DNA of 64,000 nt from Hydractinia symbiolongicarpus (lineage: Eukaryota; Cnidaria; Hydrozoa; Anthoathecata; Hydractiniidae). Below the pieces are notes generated by a model that worked only from the letters and a program-made list of their open reading frames with translations, was not told the DNA's origin and searched no databases. Shown here piece after piece: positions 34,226 through 48,409 of the stretch. The translations under genes and the position numbers were made by a program. Location: positions 3,598,001-3,662,000 of the forward strand of contig NC_079878.1 in assembly GCF_029227915.1 (NCBI RefSeq), given 5' to 3'. Position 1 is the first letter of the stretch; every line of letters begins with the position of its first letter.

Positions 34226-37200
34226 GATGTTTTATATTATTTTTTCACTACTAAAACGCATGAGACTTGTAGTTTTTAAAAATGTTTTCATTTTGGATGG
34301 GACGCTGAATAAAAGAAGCTTAATCGCCGGCACACGAAAACCCGCGATTTCCCGTAAATCCCGGACTGGGACCGTATAGTCAAAAGTATACAAAGAAAGT
34401 ACCCAGGGAGTAAACTCATTTCCCGAACGATTTTTTATATTATTTTTTCACCACTAAAACGCATGAGACTTGTAGTTTTTAAAAGTGTTTTCATTTTTGA
34501 TGAGACGCTGAATAAAAGAAGATTAATCGCCGGCAAACGAAAACCCGCGATTTCCCGTAAATCCCGGACTCGGCCCGTATAGTCAAAAGTATACAAAGAA
34601 GGTACCCAGAGAGTAAACTCATTTCCCGAACGATTTTTTAAATTATTTTTTCACCACTAAAACGCATGAGACTTGTAGTTTGCAGAAATGTGTTCATTTT
34701 TGATGAGACGCTTAATGAAAGTGGTTTAATCGCCGGCAAACGAAAACCCGCGATTTCCCGTAAATCCCGGGCTTGGCCCGTATAGTCGAATGCATACAAA
34801 GAAAGTACCCAGGGAGTAAACTCATTTCCCAAACGATTTTTTAAATTATTATTTAACCACTAAAGCCCATGAGACTTGTAGTTTTTAAAAATGTTTTCAT
34901 TTTTGATGAGACGCTGAATAAAAGAAGTTTAATCGCCGGCAAACGAAAACCCGCGACTTCCCGTAAATCCCCGACTCGGCCCGGATAGTCAAAAGTATAC
35001 AAAGAAAGTACCCAGGGAGTAAACTCATTTCCCGAACAATTTTTTAAATTATTTTTTCACCACTAAAACGCATGAGACCTGTAGTTTTCAGAAATGTTTT
35101 CATTTTTGATGAGACGCTTAATGAAAGTGGTTTAATCGCCGGCAAACGAAAACCCGCGATTTCCCGTAAATCCCGGGCTTGGCCCGTACAGTCGAATGTA
35201 TACGAAGAAAGTACCCTGTGATTAAACTCATTTCCAAAACGATTTTTTAAATTATTTTTTCACCACTAAAGCGCATGAAACTTGTAGTTTTGAAAAATGT
35301 TTTCATTTTTGATGAGACGCTTATTAAAAGAAGTTTAATCGCCGGCAAACGAAAACCCGCCATTTCCCGTAAACCCCGGACTCGGCCTGTATAGTCAAAA
35401 GTATATAAAGAAAGTACCCAGGGAGTAAACTCATTTCCCGAACGATTTTTTATATTATTTTTTCACCACTAAAACGCATGAAACTTGTAGTTTTTAAAAA
35501 TGTTTTCATTTTTGATGGGACGCTGAATAAAAGAAGTTTAATCGCCGGCAAACGAAAACCCGCGATTTCCCGTAAATCCCGGACTCGGCCCGTATAGTCA
35601 AAAGTATACAAAGAAGGTACCCAGAGAGTAAACTCATTTCCCGAACGATTTTTTAAATTATTTTTTCACCACTAAAACGCATGAAACTTGTAGTTTGCAG
35701 AAATGTTTTCATTTTTGATGAGACGCTTAATGAAAGTGGTTTAATCGCCGGCAAACGAAAACCCGCGATTTCCCGTAAATCCCGGACTCGGCCGTATAGT
35801 CAAAAGTATACAAAGAAGGTACCCAGGAAGTAAACTCATTTCCCGAACGATTTTTTAAATTTTTTTTTTCACCACTAAAACGCATGAGACTTGTAATTTT
35901 TAGAAATGTTTTCATTTTTGATGATACGCTTAATGAAAGTGGTTTAATCGCCGGCAAACGAAAACCCGCGATTTCCCGTAAATCCCGGACTGGGACCGTA
36001 TAGTCAAAAGTATACAAAGAAAGTACCCAGGGAGTAAACTCATTTCCCGAACGATTTTTTATATTATTTTTTCACCACTAAAACGCATGAGACTTGTAGT
36101 TTTTAAAAGTGTTTTCATTTTTGATGAGACGCTTAATAAAAGAAGTTTAATCGCCGGCAAACGAAAACCCGCGATTTCCCGTAAATCCCGGACTCGGCCC
36201 GTATAGTCAAAAGTATACAAAGAAGGTACCCAGAGAGTAAACTCATTTCCCGAACGATTTTTTAAATTATTTTTTCACCACTAAAACGCATGAGACTTGT
36301 AGTTTGCAGAAATGTGTTCATTTTTGATGAGACGCTTAATGAAAGTGGTTTAATCGCCGGCAAACGAAAACCCGCGATTTCCCGTAAATCCCGGGCTTGG
36401 CCCGTATAGTCGAATGCATACAAAGAAAGTACCCAGGGAGTAAACTCATTTCCCGAACGATTTTTTAAATTATTATTTAACCACTAAAGCCCATGAGACT
36501 TGTAGTTTTTAAAAATGTTTTCATTTTTGATGAGACGCTGAATAAAAGAAGTTTAATCGCCGGCAAACGAAAACCCGCGACTTCCCGTAAATCCCCGACT
36601 CGGCCCGTATAGTCAAAAGTATACAAAGAAAGTACCCAGGGAGTAAACTCATTTCCCGAACAATTTTTTAAATTATTTTTTCACCACTAAAACGCATGAG
36701 ACCTGTAGTTTTCAGAAATGTTTTCATTTTTGATGAGACGCTTAATGAAAGTGGTTTAATCGCCGGCAAACGAAAACCCGCGATTTCCCGTAAATCCCGG
36801 GCTTGGCCCGTACAGTCGAATGTATACCAAGAAAGTACCCTGTGATTAAACTCATTTCCAAAACGATTTTTTAAATTATTTTTTCACCACTAAAGCGCAT
36901 GAGACTTGTAGTTTTGAAAAATGTTTTCATTTTTGATGAGACGCTTATTAAAAGAAGTTTAATTGCCGGCAAACGAAAACCCGCCATTTCCCGTAAACCC
37001 CGGACTCGGCCCGTATAGTCAAAAGTATATAAAGAAAGTACCCAGGGAGTAAACTCATTTCCCGAACGATTTTTTATATTATTTTTTCACCACTAAAACG
37101 CATGAAACTTGTAGTTTTTAAAAATGTTTTCATTTTTGATGGGACGCTGAATAAAAGAAGTTTAATCGCCAGCAAACGAAAACCCGCGATTTCCCGTAAA

Positions 37201-38283
37201 TCCCGGACTCGGCCCGTATAGTCAAAAGTATACAAAGAAGGTACCCAGAGAGTAAACTCATTTCCCGAACGATTTTTTAAATTATTTTTTCACCACTAAA
37301 ACGCATGAAACTTGTAGTTTGCAGAAATGTTTTCATTTTTGATGAGACGCTTAATGAAAGTGGTTTAATCGCCGGCAAACGAAAACCCGCGATTTCCCGT
37401 AAATCCCGGACTCGGCCGTATAGTCAAAAGTATACAAAGAAGGTACCCAGGAAGTAAACTCATTTCCAAAACGATTTTTTAAATTATCTTTTCACCACTA
37501 AAACGCATGAGACTTGTAGTTTTCAAAAATGTTTTTATTTTTGATGAGACGCTGAATAAAAGAAGTTTAATCGCCGGCAAACGAAAACCCGCCATTTCCC
37601 GTAAACCCCGGACTCGGCCCGTATAGTCAAAAGTATACAAAGAAAGTACCCAGGGAGTAAACTCATTTCCAGAACGATTTTTTAAATTATTTTTTCACCA
37701 CTAAAACGCATGGGACTTGTAGTTTTTAAAAGTGTTTTCATTTTTGATGAGACGCTGAATAAAAGAAGTTTAATCGCCGGCAAACGAAAACCCGCGTTTT
37801 ACCGTAAATCCCGGACTCGGCCCGTATAGTCAAAAGTATACAAAGAAGGTACGCAGAGAGTAAACTCATTTCCCGAACGATTTTTTATATTATTTTTTCA
37901 CCACTAAAACGCATGAAACTTGTAGTTTTTAAAAATGTTTTCATTTTTGATGGGACGCTGAATAAAAGAAGTTTAATCGCCAGCAAACGAAAACCCGCGA
38001 TTTCCCGTAAATCCCGGACTCGGCCCGTATAGTCAAAAGTATACAAAGAAGGTACCCAGAGAGTAAACTCATTTCCCGAACGATTTTTTAAATTATTTTT
38101 TCACCACTAAAACGCATGAAACTTGTAGTTTGCAGAAATGTTTTCATTTTTGATGAGACGCTTAATGAAAGTGGTTTAATCGCAAGCAAACGAAAACCCG
38201 CGATTTCCCGTAAATCCCGGACTCGGCCGTATAGTCAAAAGTATACAAAGAAGGTACCCAGGGAGTAAACTCATTTCCCGAAC
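34226..38283 (+). repeat. 20-monomer higher-order repeat, copy III (reference form)
   Basis: The copy is 4,058 bp, or 20 monomers less two single-base deletions. It has the same private variants in the same order as copies I and II. It ends where the next monomer reads 'ttttttaaatttttttttca' instead of the 'gatgttttatatt' that would open a fourth copy. Confidence 0.88.
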
Positions 38284-40320
38284 GATTTTTTAAATTTTTT
38301 TTTCACCACTAAAACGCATGAGACTTGTAATTTTTAGAAATGTTTTCATTTTTGATGATACGCTTAATGAAAGTGGTTTAATCGCCGGCAAACGAAAACC
38401 CGCGATTTCCCGTAAATCCCGCGCTTGGCCCGTATAGTCAAATGTATACAAAGAAAGTACCCCGTGAGTAAACTCATTTCCAAAACGATTTTTTAAATTA
38501 TCTTTTCACCACTAAAACGCATGAGACTTGTAGTTTTCAAAAATGTTTTTATTTTTGATGAGACGCTGAATAAAAGAAGTTTAATCGCCGGCAAACGAAA
38601 ACCCGCCATTTCCCGTAAACCCCGGACTCGGCCCGTATAGTCAAAAGTATACAAAGAAAGTACCCAGGGAGTAAACTCATTTCCAGAACGATTTTTTAAA
38701 TTATTTTTTCACCACTAAAACGCATGGGACTTGTAGTTTTTAAAAGTGTTTTCATTTTTGATGAGACGCTGAATAAAAGAAGTTTAATCGCCGGCAAACG
38801 AAAACCCGCGATTTCCCGTAAATCCCGGACTCGGCCCGTATAGTCAAAAGTATACAAAGAAGGTACGCAGAGAGTAAACTCATTTCCCGAACGATTTTTT
38901 AAATTATTTTTTCACCACTAAAACGCATGAAAGTTGTAGTTTGCAGAAATGTTTTCATTTTTGATGAGACGCTTAATGAAAGTGGTTTAATCGCCGGCAA
39001 ACGAAAATCCGCGATTTCCCGTAAATCCCGGACTCGGCCGTATAGTCAAAAGTATACAAAGAAGGTACCCAGGGAGTAAACTCATTTCCCGAACGATTTT
39101 TTAAATTTTTTTTTCACCACTAAAACGCATGAGACTTGTAATTTTTAGAAATGTTTTCATTTTTGATGATACGCTTAATGAAAGTGGTTTAATCGCCGGC
39201 AAACGAAAACCCGCGATTTCCCGTAAATCCCGCGCTTGGCCCGTATAGTCAAATGTATACAAAGAAAGTACCCTGTGAGTAAACTCATTTCCAAAACGAT
39301 TTTTTAAATTATCTTTTCACCACTGAAACGCATGAGACTTGTAGTTTTCAAAAATGTTTTTATTTTTGATGAGACGCTGAATAAAAGAAGTTTAATCGCC
39401 GGCAAACGAAAACCCGCCATTTCCCGTAAACCCCGGACTCGGCCCGTATAGTCAAAAGTATACAAAGAAAGTACCCAGGGAGTAAACTCATTTCCCGAAC
39501 GATTTTTTAAATTTTTTTTTCACCACTAAAACGCATGAGACTTGTAATTTTTAGAAATGTTTTCATTTTTGATGATACGCTTAATGAAAGTGGTTTAATC
39601 GCCGGCAAACGAAAACCCGCGATTTCCCGTAAATCCCGCGCTTGGCCCGTATAGTCAAATGTATACAAAGAAAGTACCCTGTGAGTAAACTCATTTGCAA
39701 AACGATTTTTTAAATTATCTTTTCACCACTAAAACGCATGAGACTTGTAGTTTTCAAAAATGTTTTTATTTTTGATGAGACGCTGAATAAAAGAAGTTTA
39801 ATCGCCGGCAAACGAAAACCCGCCATTTCCCGTAAACCCCGGACTCGGCCCGTATAGTCAAAAGTATACAAAGAAAGTACCCAGGGAGTAAACTCATTTC
39901 CCGAACGATTTTTTAAATTTTTTTTTCACCACTAAAACGCATGAGACTTGTAATTTTTAGAAATGTTTTCATTTTTGATGATACGCTTAATGAAAGTGGT
40001 TTAATCGCCGGCAAACGAAAACCCGCGATTTCCCGTAAATCCCGCGCTTGGCCCGTATAGTCAAATGTATACAAAGAAAGTACCCTGTGAGTAAACTCAT
40101 TTGCAAAACGATTTTTTAAATTATCTTTTCACCACTAAAACGCATGAGACTTGTAGTTTTCAAAAATGTTTTTATTTTTGATGAGACGCTGAATAAAAGA
40201 AGTTTAATCGCCGGCAAACGAAAACCCGCCATTTCCCGTAAACCCCGGACTCGGCCCGTATAGTCAAAAGTATACAAAGAAAGTACCCAGGGAGTAAACT
40301 CATTTCCCGAACGTTTTTTT
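38284..40320 (+). repeat. Dimer-based block (405 bp)
   Basis: An S monomer with 'gatgatacgc' and a shortened 'aaatttttttttca' alternates with an N monomer carrying 'gtttttatttttgatg'. 'gatgatacgc' occurs at about 38353, 39167, 39572 and 39977. The last three are 405 bp apart and the first gap is four monomers. The one-base shortfall from 406 reflects the altered T run. Confidence 0.8.
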
Positions 40321-40959
40321 AAATTATTTTTTCACCACTAAAACGCATGGGACTTGTAGTTTTTAAAAGTGTTTTCATTTTTGATGAGACGCTGAATAAA
40401 AGAAGTTTAATCGCCGGCAAACGAAAACCCGCGATTTCCCGTAAATCCCGGACTCGGCCCGTATAGTCAAAAGTATACAAAGAAGGTACACAGAGAGTAA
40501 ACTCATTTCCCGAACGATTTTTTAAATTGTTTTTTCACCACTGAAACGAATGAAACTTGTAGTTTGCAGAAATGTTTTCATTTTTGATGAGACGCTTAAT
40601 GAAAGTGGTTTAATCGCCGGCAAACGAAAATCCGCGATTTCCCGTAAATCCCGGACTCGGCCGTATAGTCAAAAGTATACAAAGAAGGTACCCAGGGAGT
40701 AAACTCATTTCCCGAACGATTTTTTAAATTATCTTTTCACCACTAAAACGCATGAGACTTGTAGTTTTCAAAAATGTTTTTATTTTTGATGAGACGCTGA
40801 ATAAAAGAAGTTTAATCGCCGACAAACGAAAACCCGCCATTTCCCGTAAACCCCGGACTCGGCCCGTATAGTCAAAAGTATACAAAGAAAGTACCCAGGA
40901 AGTAAACTCATTTCCCGAACGATTTTTTAAATTATTTTTTCACCACTAAAACGCATGGG

Positions 40960-43900
40960 ACTTGTAGTTTACAAAAATGTTTTCATTTTTGATGAGACTC
41001 TGAATAAAAGAAGTTTAATCGCCGGCAAACGAAAACCCGCCATTTCCCGTAAACCCCGGACTCGGCCCATATAGTCAAAAGTATACAAAGAAAGTACCCG
41101 GGCAGTAAACTCATTTCCCATGTATACAAAGAAAGTACCCTGTGCTTAAACTCATTTCCAAAACGATTTTTTAAATTATTTTTTCACCACTAAAACGCAT
41201 GAGACTTGTAGTTTTCAAAAATGTTTTCATTTTTGATGAGACGCTTATTAAAAGAAGTTTAATCGCCGGCAAACGAAAACCCGCCATTTCCCGTAAACCC
41301 CGGACTCGGCCCATATAGTCAAAAGTATACAAAGAAAATACCCAGGGGGTAAACTCATTTCCCGAACGATTTTTTATAATATTTTTTCACCACTAAAACG
41401 CATGAGACTTGTAGTTTTTAAAACTGTTTCCATTTTTGATGGGACGCTGAATAAAAGAAGCTTAATCGCCGGCACACGAAAACCCGCGATTTCCCGTAAA
41501 TCGCGGACTGGGCTGGTATAGTCAAAAGTATACAAAGAAAGTACCCAGGAAGTAAACTCATTTCCCGAACGATTTTTTAAATTATTTTTTCACCACTAAA
41601 ACGCATGAGACTTGTAGTTTTTAAAAGTGTTTTCATTTTTGATGAGACGCTGAATAAAAGAAGTTTAATCGCCGGCAAACGAAAACCCGCGATTTCCCGT
41701 AAATCCCTGACTCGGCCCGTATAGTCAAAAGTATACAAAGAAGGTACGCAGAGAGTAAACTCATTTCCCGAACGATTTTTTAAATTATTTTTTCACCACT
41801 AAAACGCATGAGACTTGTAGTTTGCAGAAATGTTTTCATTTTTGATGAGACGCTTAATGAAAGTGGTTTAATCGCCGGCAAACGAAAACCCGCGATTTCC
41901 CGTAAATCCCGGACTCGGCCGTATAGTCAAAAGTATACAAAGAAGGTACCCAGGGAGTAAACTCATTTCCCGAACGATTTTTTAAATTATTTTTTCACCA
42001 CTAAAACGCATGAAACTTGTAGTTTGCAGAAATGTTTTCATTTTTGATGAGACGCTTAATGAAAGTGGTTTAATCACCGGCAAACGAAAACCCGCGATTT
42101 CCCGTAAATCCCGGACTCGGCCGTTTAGTCAAAAGTATACAAAGAAGGTACCCTGTGAGTAAACTCATTTCCAAAACGATTTTTTAAATTATCTTTTCAC
42201 CACTAAAACGCATGAGACTTGTAGTTTTCAAAAATGTTTTTATTTTTGATGAGACGCTGAATAAAAGAAGTTTAATCGCCGGCAAACGAAAACCCGCCAT
42301 TTCCCGTAAACCCCGGACTCGGCCCGTATAGTCAAAAGTATACAAAGAAAGTACCCAGGGAGTAAACTCATTTCCCGAACGATTTTTTAAATTATTTTTT
42401 CACCACTAAAACGCATGGGACTTGTAGTTTTTAAAAGTGTTTTCATTTTTGATGAGACGCTGAATAAAAGAAGTTTAATCGCCGGCAAACGAAAACCCGC
42501 GATTTCCCGTAAATCCCGGACTCGGCCCGTATAGTCAAAAGTATACAAAGAAGGTACGCAGAGAGTAAACTCATTTCCCGAACGATTTTTTAAATTATTT
42601 TTTCACCACTAAAACGCATGAAACTTGTAGTTTGCAGAAATGTTTTCATTTTTGATGAGACGCTTAATGAAAGTGGTTTAATCGCCGGCAAACGAAAATC
42701 CGCGATTTCCCGTAAATCCCGGACTCCGCTGTATAGTCAAAAGTATACAAAGAAGGTACCCAGGGAGTAAACTCATTTCCCGAACGATTTTTTAAATTTT
42801 TTTTTCACCACTAAAACGCATGAGACTTGTAATTTTTAGAAATGTTTTCATTTTTGATGATACGCTTAATGAAAGTGGTTTAATCGCCGGCAAACGAAAA
42901 CCCGCGATTTCCCGTAAATCCCGCGCTTGGCCCGTATAGTCAAATGTATACAAAGAAAGTACCCTGTGAGTAAACTCATTTCCAAAACGATTTTTTAAAT
43001 TATCTTTTCACCACTAAAACGCATGAGACTTGTAGTTTTCAAAAATGTTTTTATTTTTGATGAGACGCTGAATAAAAGAAGTTTAATCGCCGGCAAACGA
43101 AAACCCGCCATTTCCCGTAAACCCAGGACTCGGCCCGTATAGTCAAAAGTATACAAAGAAAGTACCCAGGGAGTAAACTCATTTCCCGAACGATTTTTTA
43201 AATTATTTTTTCACCACTAAAACGCATGGGACTTGTAGTTTACAAAAATGTTTTCATTTTTGATGAGACTCTGAATAAAAGAAGTTTAATCGCCGGCAAA
43301 CGAAAACCCGCCATTTCCCGTAAACCCCGGAATCGGCCCATATAGTCAAAAGTATACAAAGAAAGTACCCGGGCAGTAAACTCATTTCCCATGTATACAA
43401 AGAAAGTACCCTGTGCTTAAACTCATTTCCAAAACGATTTTTTAAATTATTTTTTCACCACTAAAACGCATGAGACTTGTAGTTTTCAAAAATGTTTTCA
43501 TTTTTGATGAGACGCTTATTAAAAGAAGTTTAATCGCCGGCAAACGAAAACCCGCCATTTCCCGTAAACCCCGGACTCGGCCCATATAGTCAAAAGTATA
43601 CAAAGAAAGTACCCAGGGGGTAAACTCATTTCCCGAACGATTTTTTATAATATTTTTTCACCACTAAAACGCATGAGACTTGTAGTTTTTAAAACTGTTT
43701 TCATTTTTGATGGGACGCTGAATAAAAGAAGCTTAATCGCCGGCACACGAAAACCCGCGATTTCCCGTAAATGGCGGACTGGGCCGGTATAGTCAAAAGT
43801 ATACAAAGAAAGTACCCAGGAAGTAAACTCATTTCCCGAACGATTTTTTAAATTATTTTTTCACCACTAAAACGCATGAGACTTGTAGTTTTTAAAAGTG

Positions 43901-46900
43901 TTTTCATTTTTGATGAGACGCTGAATAAAAGAAGTTTAATCGCCGGCAAACGAAAACCCGCGATTTCCCGTAAATCCCGGACTCGGCCCGTATAGTCAAA
44001 AGTATACAAAGAAGGTACGCAGAGAGTAAACTCATTTCCCGAACGATTTTTTAAATTATTTTTTCACCACTAAAACGCATGAGACTTGTAGTTTGCAGAA
44101 ATGTTTTCATTTTTGATGAGACGCTTAATGAAAGTGGTTTAATCGCCGGCAAACGAAAACCCGCGATTTCCCGTAAATCCCGGATTCGGCCGTATAGTCA
44201 AAAGTATACAAAGAAGGTACCCAGGGAGTAAACTCATTTCCCGAACGATTTTTTAAATTTTTTTTTCACCACTAAAACGCATGAGACTTGTAATTTTTAG
44301 AAATGTTTTCATTTTTGATGAGACGCTTAATGAAAGTGGTTTTTTCGCAGGCAAACGAAAACCCGCGATTTCCCGTAAATCCCGGGTTTGGCCCGTATAG
44401 TCAAATGTATACAAAGAAAGTACCCTGTGAGTAAACTCATTTCCAAAACGATTTTTTAAATTATCTTTTCACCACTAAAATGCATGAGACTTGTAGTTTA
44501 CAAAAATGTTTTCATTTTTGATGAGACTCTGAATAAAAGAAGTTTAATCGCCGGCAAACGAAAACCCGCCATTTCCCGTAAACCCCGGAATCGGCCCATA
44601 TAGTCAAAAGTATACAAAGAAAGTACCCGGGCAGTAAACTCATTTCCCATGTATACAAAGAAAGTACCCTGTGCTCAAACTCATTTCCAAAACGATTTTT
44701 TAAAATATTTTTTCACCACTAAAACGCATGAGACTTGTAGTTTTCAAAAATGTTTTCATTTTTGATGAGACGCTTATTAAAAGAAGTTTAATCGCCGGCA
44801 AACGAAAACCCGCCATTTCCCGTAAACCCCGGACTCGGCCCATATAGTCAAAAGTATACAAAGAAAGTACCCAGGGGGTAAACTCATTTCCCGAACGATT
44901 TTTTATAATATTTTTTCACCACTAAAACGCATGAGACTTGTAGTTTTTAAAACTGTTTTCATTTTTGATGGGACGCTGAATAAAAGAAGCTTAATCGCCG
45001 GCACACGAAAACCCGCGATTTCCCGTAAATCGCGGACTGGGCCGGTATAGTCAAAAGTATACAAAGAAAGTACCCAGGAAGTAAACTCATTTCCCGAACG
45101 ATTTTTTAAATTATTTTTTCACCACTAAAACGCATGAGACTTGTAGTTTTTAAAAGTGTTTTCATTTTTGATGAGACGCTGAATAAAAGAAGTTTAATCG
45201 CCGGCAAACGAAAACCCGCGATTTCCCGTAAATCCCGGACTCGGCCCGTATAGTCAAAAGTATACAAAGAAGGTACGCAGAGAGTAAACTCATTTCCCGA
45301 ACGATTTTTTAAATTATTTTTTCACCACTAAAACGCATGAGACTTGTAGTTTGCAGAAATGTTTTCATTTTTGATGAGACGCTTAATGAAAGTGGTTTAA
45401 TCGCCGGCAAACGAAAACCCGCGATTTCCCGTAAATCCCGGACTCGGCCGTATAGTCAAAAGTATACAAAGAAGGTACCCAGGGAGTAAACTCATTTCCC
45501 GAACGATTTTTTAAATTTTTTTTTCACCACTAAAACGCATGAGACTTGTAATTTTTAGAAATGTTTTCATTTTTGATGAGACGCTTAATGAAAGTGGTTT
45601 TTTCGCCGGCAAACGAAAACCCGCGATTTCCCGTAAATCCCGGGTTTGGCCCGTATAGTCAAATGTATACAAAGAAAGTACCCTGTGAGTAAACTCATTT
45701 CCAAAACGATTTTTTAAATTATCTTTTCACCACTAAAACGCATGAGACTTGTAGTTTTCAAAAATGTTTTCATTTTTGATGAGACGCTGAATAAAAGAAG
45801 TTTAATCGCCGGCAAACGAAAACCCGCCATTTCCCGTAAACCCCGGACTCGGCCCGTATAGTCAAAAGTATACAAAGAAAGTACCCAGGGAGTAAACTCA
45901 TTTCCCGAACGATTTTTTAAATTATTTTTTCACCACTAAAACGCATGGGACTTGTAGTTTACAAAAATGTTTTCATTTTTGATAAGACTCTGAATAAAAG
46001 AAGTTTAATCGCCGGCAAACGAAAACCTGCGATTTCCCGTAAATCCCGGACTCGGCCCGTATAGTCAAAAGTATACAAAGAAAGTACCCAGGGAGTAAAC
46101 TCATTTCCCGAACGATTGTTTAAATTATTATTTCACCACTAAAGCCCATGAGACTTGTAGTTTTTAGAAATGTTTTCATTTTTGATGAGACGCTGAATAA
46201 AAGAAGTTTAATCGCCGGCAAACGAAAACCCGCCATTTCCCGTAAACCCCGGACTCGGCCTGTATAGTCAAAAGTATACAAAGAAAGTACCCAGGGAGTA
46301 AACTCATTTCCCGAACGATTTTTTAAATTATTATTTCACCACTAAAGCCCATGAGACTTGTAGTTTTTAGAAATGTTTTCATTTTTGATGAGACGCTGAA
46401 TAAAAGACGTTTAATCGCCGGCAAACGAAAACCCGCGACTTCCCGTAAATCCCGGATTCGGGCCGTATAGTCAAAAGTATACAAAGAAAGTACCCAGGGA
46501 GTAAACTCATTTCCCGAACGATTTTTTAAATTATTTTTTCACCACTAAAACGCATGAGACTTGTAGTTTTCAGAAATGTTTTCATTTTTGATGAGACGCT
46601 TAATGAAAGTGGTTTAATCGCCGGCAAACGAAAACCCGCGATTTCCCGTAAATCCCGCGCTTGGCCCGTATAGTCAAATGTATACAAAGAAAGTACCCAG
46701 GGAGTAAACTCATTTCCAAAACGATTTTTTAAATTATCTTTTCACCACTAAAACGCATGAGACTTGTAGTTTACAAAAATGTTTTCATTTTTGGTGAGAC
46801 TCTGAATAAAAGAAGTTTAATCGCCGGCAAACGAAAACCGCCATTTCCCGTAAACCCCGGACTCGGCCCATATAGTCAAAAGTATACAAAGAAAGTACCC

Positions 46901-47000
46901 GGGCAGTAAACTCATTTCCCATGTATACAAAGAAAGTACCCTGTGCTTAAACTCATTTCCAAAACGATTTTTTAAATTATTTTTTCACCACTAAAACGCA
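40960..47000 (+). repeat. Four-copy block headed by a 'gactctg' monomer
   Basis: The sequence 'gagactctgaataaaag' at about 40993, 43265, 44523 and 46796 is followed each time by a long 244-bp monomer (junctions near 41120, 43391, 44649 and 46921). A T-type monomer then follows, then one with 'ttttttataatattttt' at about 41374, 43644, 44903 and 47171. Spacings are about 2,271, 1,258 and 2,273 bp, so the block is reused in shorter and longer versions. Confidence 0.8.
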
Positions 47001-47176
47001 TGAGACTTGTAGTTTTCAAAAATGTTTTCATTTTTGATGAGACGCTTATTAAAAGAAGTTTAATCGCCGGCAAACGAAAACCCGCTATTTCCCGTAAACC
47101 CCGGACTCGGCCCGTATAGTCAAAAGTATACAAAGAAAGTACCCAGGAGGTAAACTCATTTCCCGAACGATTTTTT

Positions 47177-47984
47177 ATAATATTTTTCACCACTAAAACG
47201 CATGAGACTTGTAGTTTTTAAAACTGTTTTCATTTTTGATGGGACGCTGAATAAAAGAAGCTTAATCGCCGGCACACGAAAACCCGCGATTTTCCGTAAA
47301 TCCCGGACTCGCCCCGTATAGTCAAAAGTATACAAAGAAGGTACGCAGAGAGTAAACTCATTTCCCGAACGATTTTTTAAATTATTTTTTCACCACTAAA
47401 ACGCATGAGACTTGTAGTTTGCAGAAATGTTCTCATTTTTGATGAGACGCTTAATGAAAGTGGTTTAATCGCCGGCAAACGAAAACCCGCGATTTCCCGT
47501 AAATCCCGGACTCGGCCGTATAGTCAAAAGTATACAAAGAAGGTACCCAGGGAGTAAACTCATTTCCCGAACGATTTTTTATAATATTTTTCACCACTAA
47601 AACGCATGAGACTTGTAGTTTTTAAAACTGTTTTCATTTTTGATGGGACGCTGAATAAAAGAAGCTTAATCGCCGGCACACGAAAACCCGCGATTTTCCG
47701 TAAATCCCGGACTCGCCCCGTATAGTCAAAAGTATACAAAGAAGGTACGCAGAGAGTAAACTCATTTCCCGAACGATTTTTTAAATTATTTTTTCACCAC
47801 TAAAACGCATGAGACTTGTAGTTTGCAGAAATGTTCTCATTTTTGATGAGACGCTTAATGGAAGTGGTTTAATCGCCGGCAAACGAAAACCCGCGATTTC
47901 CCGTAAATCCCGGACTCGGCCGTATAGTCAAAAGTATACAAAGAAGGTACCCAGGGAGTAAACTCATTTCCCGAACGATTTTTT
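47177..47984 (+). repeat. 404-bp dimer duplication
   Basis: 47177-47580 and 47581-47984 are near-identical dimers. They share the private variants 'ataatatttttcacc', 'gactcgccccg' and 'atgttctcattt'. They differ by 'ttaatgaaagtgg' against 'ttaatggaagtgg' and at the right edge. This looks like a very recent two-monomer duplication. Confidence 0.88.
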
Positions 47985-48409
47985 AAATTTTTTTTTCACC
48001 ACTAAAACGCATGAGACTTGTAATTTTTAGAAATGTTTTCATTTTTGATGAGACGCTTAATGAAAGTGGTTTTTTCGCCGGCAAACGAAAACCCGCGATT
48101 TCCCGTAAATCCCGGGTTTGGCCCGTATAGTCAAATGTATACAAAGAAAGTACCCTGTGATTAAACTCATTTCCAAAACGATTTTTTAAATTATTTTTTC
48201 ACCACTAAAACGCATGAGACTTGTAGTTTTCAAAAATGTTTTCATTTTTGATGAGACGCTGAATAAAAGAAGTTTAATCGCCGGCAAACGAAAACCCGCC
48301 ATTTCCCGTAAACCCCGGACTCGGCCCGTATAGTCAAAAGTATACAAAGAAAGTACCCAGGGAGTAAACTCATTTCCCGAACGATTTTTTAAATTATTTT
48401 TTCACCACT

